Below are positions 21,593 to 23,732 of a DNA stretch of 23,732 bases, one piece after another. The position numbers and the translations under genes are program-made. The stretch spans positions 1 to 23,732 of the IMG/VR virus record IMGVR_UViG_3300024346_000513; one strand, written 5' to 3'. This DNA is from a virus. The notes under the pieces are model-generated. The model did no database searches. It was not told where the DNA came from and saw only the letters and a program-made list of their open reading frames with translations. Every line of letters begins with the position of its first letter. Position 1 is the stretch's first letter.

Positions 21593-23732
21593 ATGACGGA
21601 AGAATTATTAAAATACTTTAATAATGATGATTTAGCTGCAAGAGTGTGGTTAGATAAATATGCATTATTGAATGAAACAACTCCAGCAGATATGCATAGG
21701 AGATTAGCAAAGGAATTTGCAAGAGTAGAATTATCAAATAAAATATATGTACCATTTTATAAACAAGAACATCTGTCCGAATATGGACAAAATAGGGAAG
21801 TTGCTAGTGAAGAGTATATATTTAGATTATTTGATAAGTTTAAATATGTAATTCCTCAAGGTTCAATTATGTCACAGTTAGGGTCGGGGTCTATAGGATC
21901 CCTCTCTAATTGTTTTGTAGTTGGACAACCTGAGGATTCCTATGGTGGAATTTTTCAGAAAGATGAAGAAATAGCACAACTTGAGAAGAGACGTGGTGGA
22001 GTAGGTATAGATTTATCTACATTAAGACCAGCAGGAACTCCAACAAGTAATGCTGCTAAAACATCTACGGGAGCAGTATCATTTATGCATAGATTTAGTA
22101 ATACTACTAGAGAAGTTGCACAAAATGGAAGAAGAGGAGCATTAATGATATCAATGGATATCAATCATCCAGACATCATGGATTTTATCAAGATTAAAAG
22201 AGATTTAACACAGGTAACTGGAGCTAATATTTCTATTAAACTTAATGATGAATTTATGAAGGCTGTTGAAAATGATGAAATTTATGATTTAAGATTTCCT
22301 TGTAATGTAGCACCTAAAGATGCTGATATTTTTAAGCCTATTAGAGCTAAAAAGTATTGGGATGAAATTATCAAATCTGCACATAGTGTAGCAGAGCCTG
22401 GTTTAATGTACTGGGACAAAATGGTAAACTATAGCCCAGATGGGGTTTATCCTCAATTTAAGCAAGTTACCACTAATCCTTGCAGTGAAATAGGTATGCA
22501 AGCTTATGATGCATGTAGATTAATTGCAGTTAATTTATATAATTTTGTAAAAGATCCATATACAGATAAAGCAGTATTTGATTTTAAGAAATTCTATGAA
22601 ATTAATTATGAAGCGATGTGTTTGAGTGATAATTTAATTACACTTGAAGTAGAACATATTGATAGAATAATTGGAAAAATAGAAAAAGATCCAGAAAGTA
22701 TTCTTTTAAAATTTAGAGAATTAGAATTATGGAAAAAAATCAGAGCTACAGCATTATCAAGTAGAAGAACAGGTTTAGGTTTTACTGCTTTAGGAGACAC
22801 TCTAGCAGCTTTAAATTTCAAATATGACTCTCAGGAAGCATTAGATATAATTAATGAAATTATGTATGCTAAAATGCGTTCTGAGTTAGATTGTACAATT
22901 GACTTAGGTATCAAATTTGGAACTTTTGAAGGTTGGGCAGGTAAAAATGAATTCTTTAATGGTCCAGATAACGAATTAGTAGGAAAAAATGAATTTTATA
23001 ACTTCATTGCTAAAACTTATCCAGAACAAACCAAGAAGTTATTTTTATTCGGTAGAAGGAATTTATCGTGGAGTACAGTTGCTCCAACTGGAACAGTAAG
23101 TTTATTAACACAAACTACATCTGGTATTGAGCCATTGTTTCAACCTTTCTACACACGTAGGAAGAAAGTAAATGTTGGTGAAAATGTGAGAGTAGATTTT
23201 ATAGATGATAATGGGGATTCTTGGCAAGAATTTGCTGTGTTACACCCTAAATTTAAAGATTGGATCTTAACGAATAGACTTGATCACGAATCTAACAAAG
23301 AAGAGATAATAAATACTCTAACTAAAGAAGACTTAGATGGATTTTTTAAAGATTCTCCTTGGTATGGAAGTACTGCGAATGATATTAATTGGGAAAGAAG
23401 AGTAGACATACAAAGCACTATACAGAAGTATATTACACATAGTATATCATCTACTATTAACTTACCAGAAGATGTATCAGAAGAAGAGGTGTCTAATATA
23501 TATCTACAATCCTTTCATAAAGGAGTAAAAGGTATTACCGTTTATAGAGATGGTTCAAGAAGTGGAGTATTGATAACTAATAAGAGTAATAATACTACTT
23601 TTGATTATAAAGATGCCACTAAAAGACCAAAGGAAATAAAAGGTGAAGCATTTACTACAACTATTAAAGGAAAAACTTTTAGTGTTATTGTAGGGTTAAT
23701 CAATAAGAAGCATAATGAAGTATATATAGAGT
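21593..23732 (+). CDS. nrdJ: Class II (adenosylcobalamin-dependent) ribonucleotide reductase, 3' end outside window
   Basis: Converts ribonucleotides to deoxyribonucleotides using coenzyme B12, independent of oxygen. 713 codons are visible and the gene is open at the window edge. LSNCFVVGQPEDSYGGIF holds the first active-site Cys, followed by KRRGGVGIDLSTLRP, then TTNPCSEIGM (finger-loop N-x-C-x-E motif), GTVSLLTQTTSGIEPLF and KGITVYRDGSRSGV. The C-terminal part begins the KRPKEIKGEAF domain typical of long NrdJ proteins. No intein or intron is seen in the visible part. It implies a host that supplies cobalamin. The start ATG follows a 59-base gap. Confidence 0.93.
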   Translation, partial: MTEELLKYFNNDDLAARVWLDKYALLNETTPADMHRRLAKEFARVELSNKIYVPFYKQEHLSEYGQNREVASEEYIFRLFDKFKYVIPQGSIMSQLGSGSIGSLSNCFVVGQPEDSYGGIFQKDEEIAQLEKRRGGVGIDLSTLRPAGTPTSNAAKTSTGAVSFMHRFSNTTREVAQNGRRGALMISMDINHPDIMDFIKIKRDLTQVTGANISIKLNDEFMKAVENDEIYDLRFPCNVAPKDADIFKPIRAKKYWDEIIKSAHSVAEPGLMYWDKMVNYSPDGVYPQFKQVTTNPCSEIGMQAYDACRLIAVNLYNFVKDPYTDKAVFDFKKFYEINYEAMCLSDNLITLEVEHIDRIIGKIEKDPESILLKFRELELWKKIRATALSSRRTGLGFTALGDTLAALNFKYDSQEALDIINEIMYAKMRSELDCTIDLGIKFGTFEGWAGKNEFFNGPDNELVGKNEFYNFIAKTYPEQTKKLFLFGRRNLSWSTVAPTGTVSLLTQTTSGIEPLFQPFYTRRKKVNVGENVRVDFIDDNGDSWQEFAVLHPKFKDWILTNRLDHESNKEEIINTLTKEDLDGFFKDSPWYGSTANDINWERRVDIQSTIQKYITHSISSTINLPEDVSEEEVSNIYLQSFHKGVKGITVYRDGSRSGVLITNKSNNTTFDYKDATKRPKEIKGEAFTTTIKGKTFSVIVGLINKKHNEVYIE

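Noticed and set aside
21593-23732. Intein or intron in the ribonucleotide reductase
   Set aside because: Family motifs run in order and continuously with no inserted segment in the visible part.
1-23732. tRNA genes, CRISPR arrays, insertion sequences, attachment sites
   Set aside because: No cloverleaf, regularly spaced repeat, transposase or flanking direct repeat could be identified by reading both strands.

Overview
This window looks like part of the genome of an AT-rich, virulent tailed phage. All protein genes are on the plus strand, tightly packed with overlaps or gaps of a few bases. Nearly all stop at TAA, and most starts follow A-rich leaders rather than a clear Shine-Dalgarno sequence, which fits a phage of a Bacteroidota host. 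The gene set (family A DNA polymerase, DnaB-like helicase, diverged primase, Sak4-like ATPase with a presumed ssDNA-binding protein, diverged uracil-DNA glycosylase, RusA-like resolvase, PD-(D/E)XK nuclease, class II ribonucleotide reductase) resembles the replication half of crAss-like and related phages. That placement is inference; no capsid, tail or terminase gene is present to confirm it.

Layout. 1-1790: small unrecognised genes, separated by a 110-nt branched hairpin (298-409) and a roughly 400-nt non-coding island (about 1018-1415) that is richer in G+C than its surroundings and folds into several long helices, one a pseudoknot. 1790-8563: DNA polymerase, three small proteins (two with cysteine metal-binding motifs), a probable replisome organiser and a DnaB-like helicase. 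The helicase is split exactly inside its Walker A motif by a 2417-nt group I intron (5211-7627) for which P1 to P9.1 can be drawn. The intron carries five ORFs, none a recognisable homing endonuclease; three seem to share a C-terminal domain. 8576-11154: a dATP/dGTP diphosphohydrolase-like protein, a DUF1937/deoxyribosyltransferase-like protein, an unknown, the Sak4-like ATPase and the putative SSB, closed by a strong intrinsic terminator. 11198-12232: primase.

12247-18513 holds a six-gene block: gamma-glutamylcyclotransferase-like protein, ATP-grasp ligase, class I glutamine amidotransferase/C26 peptidase, type-2 COOH-NH2 ligase, class II glutamine amidotransferase with a long unknown C-terminal half, and a second amidoligase. 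It has the parts to form, release and remodel amide or isopeptide bonds and is the best candidate for an uncharacterised biochemical system here. Families of this kind were predicted computationally in phages as peptide/amide-synthesis systems; product and target are unknown to me.

18516-23732: a UDG-fold protein with substitutions at both the catalytic Asp and the uracil-reading Asn, a RusA-like resolvase, a small unknown, a PD-(D/E)XK nuclease, another unknown, and class II ribonucleotide reductase NrdJ, cut by the window end.
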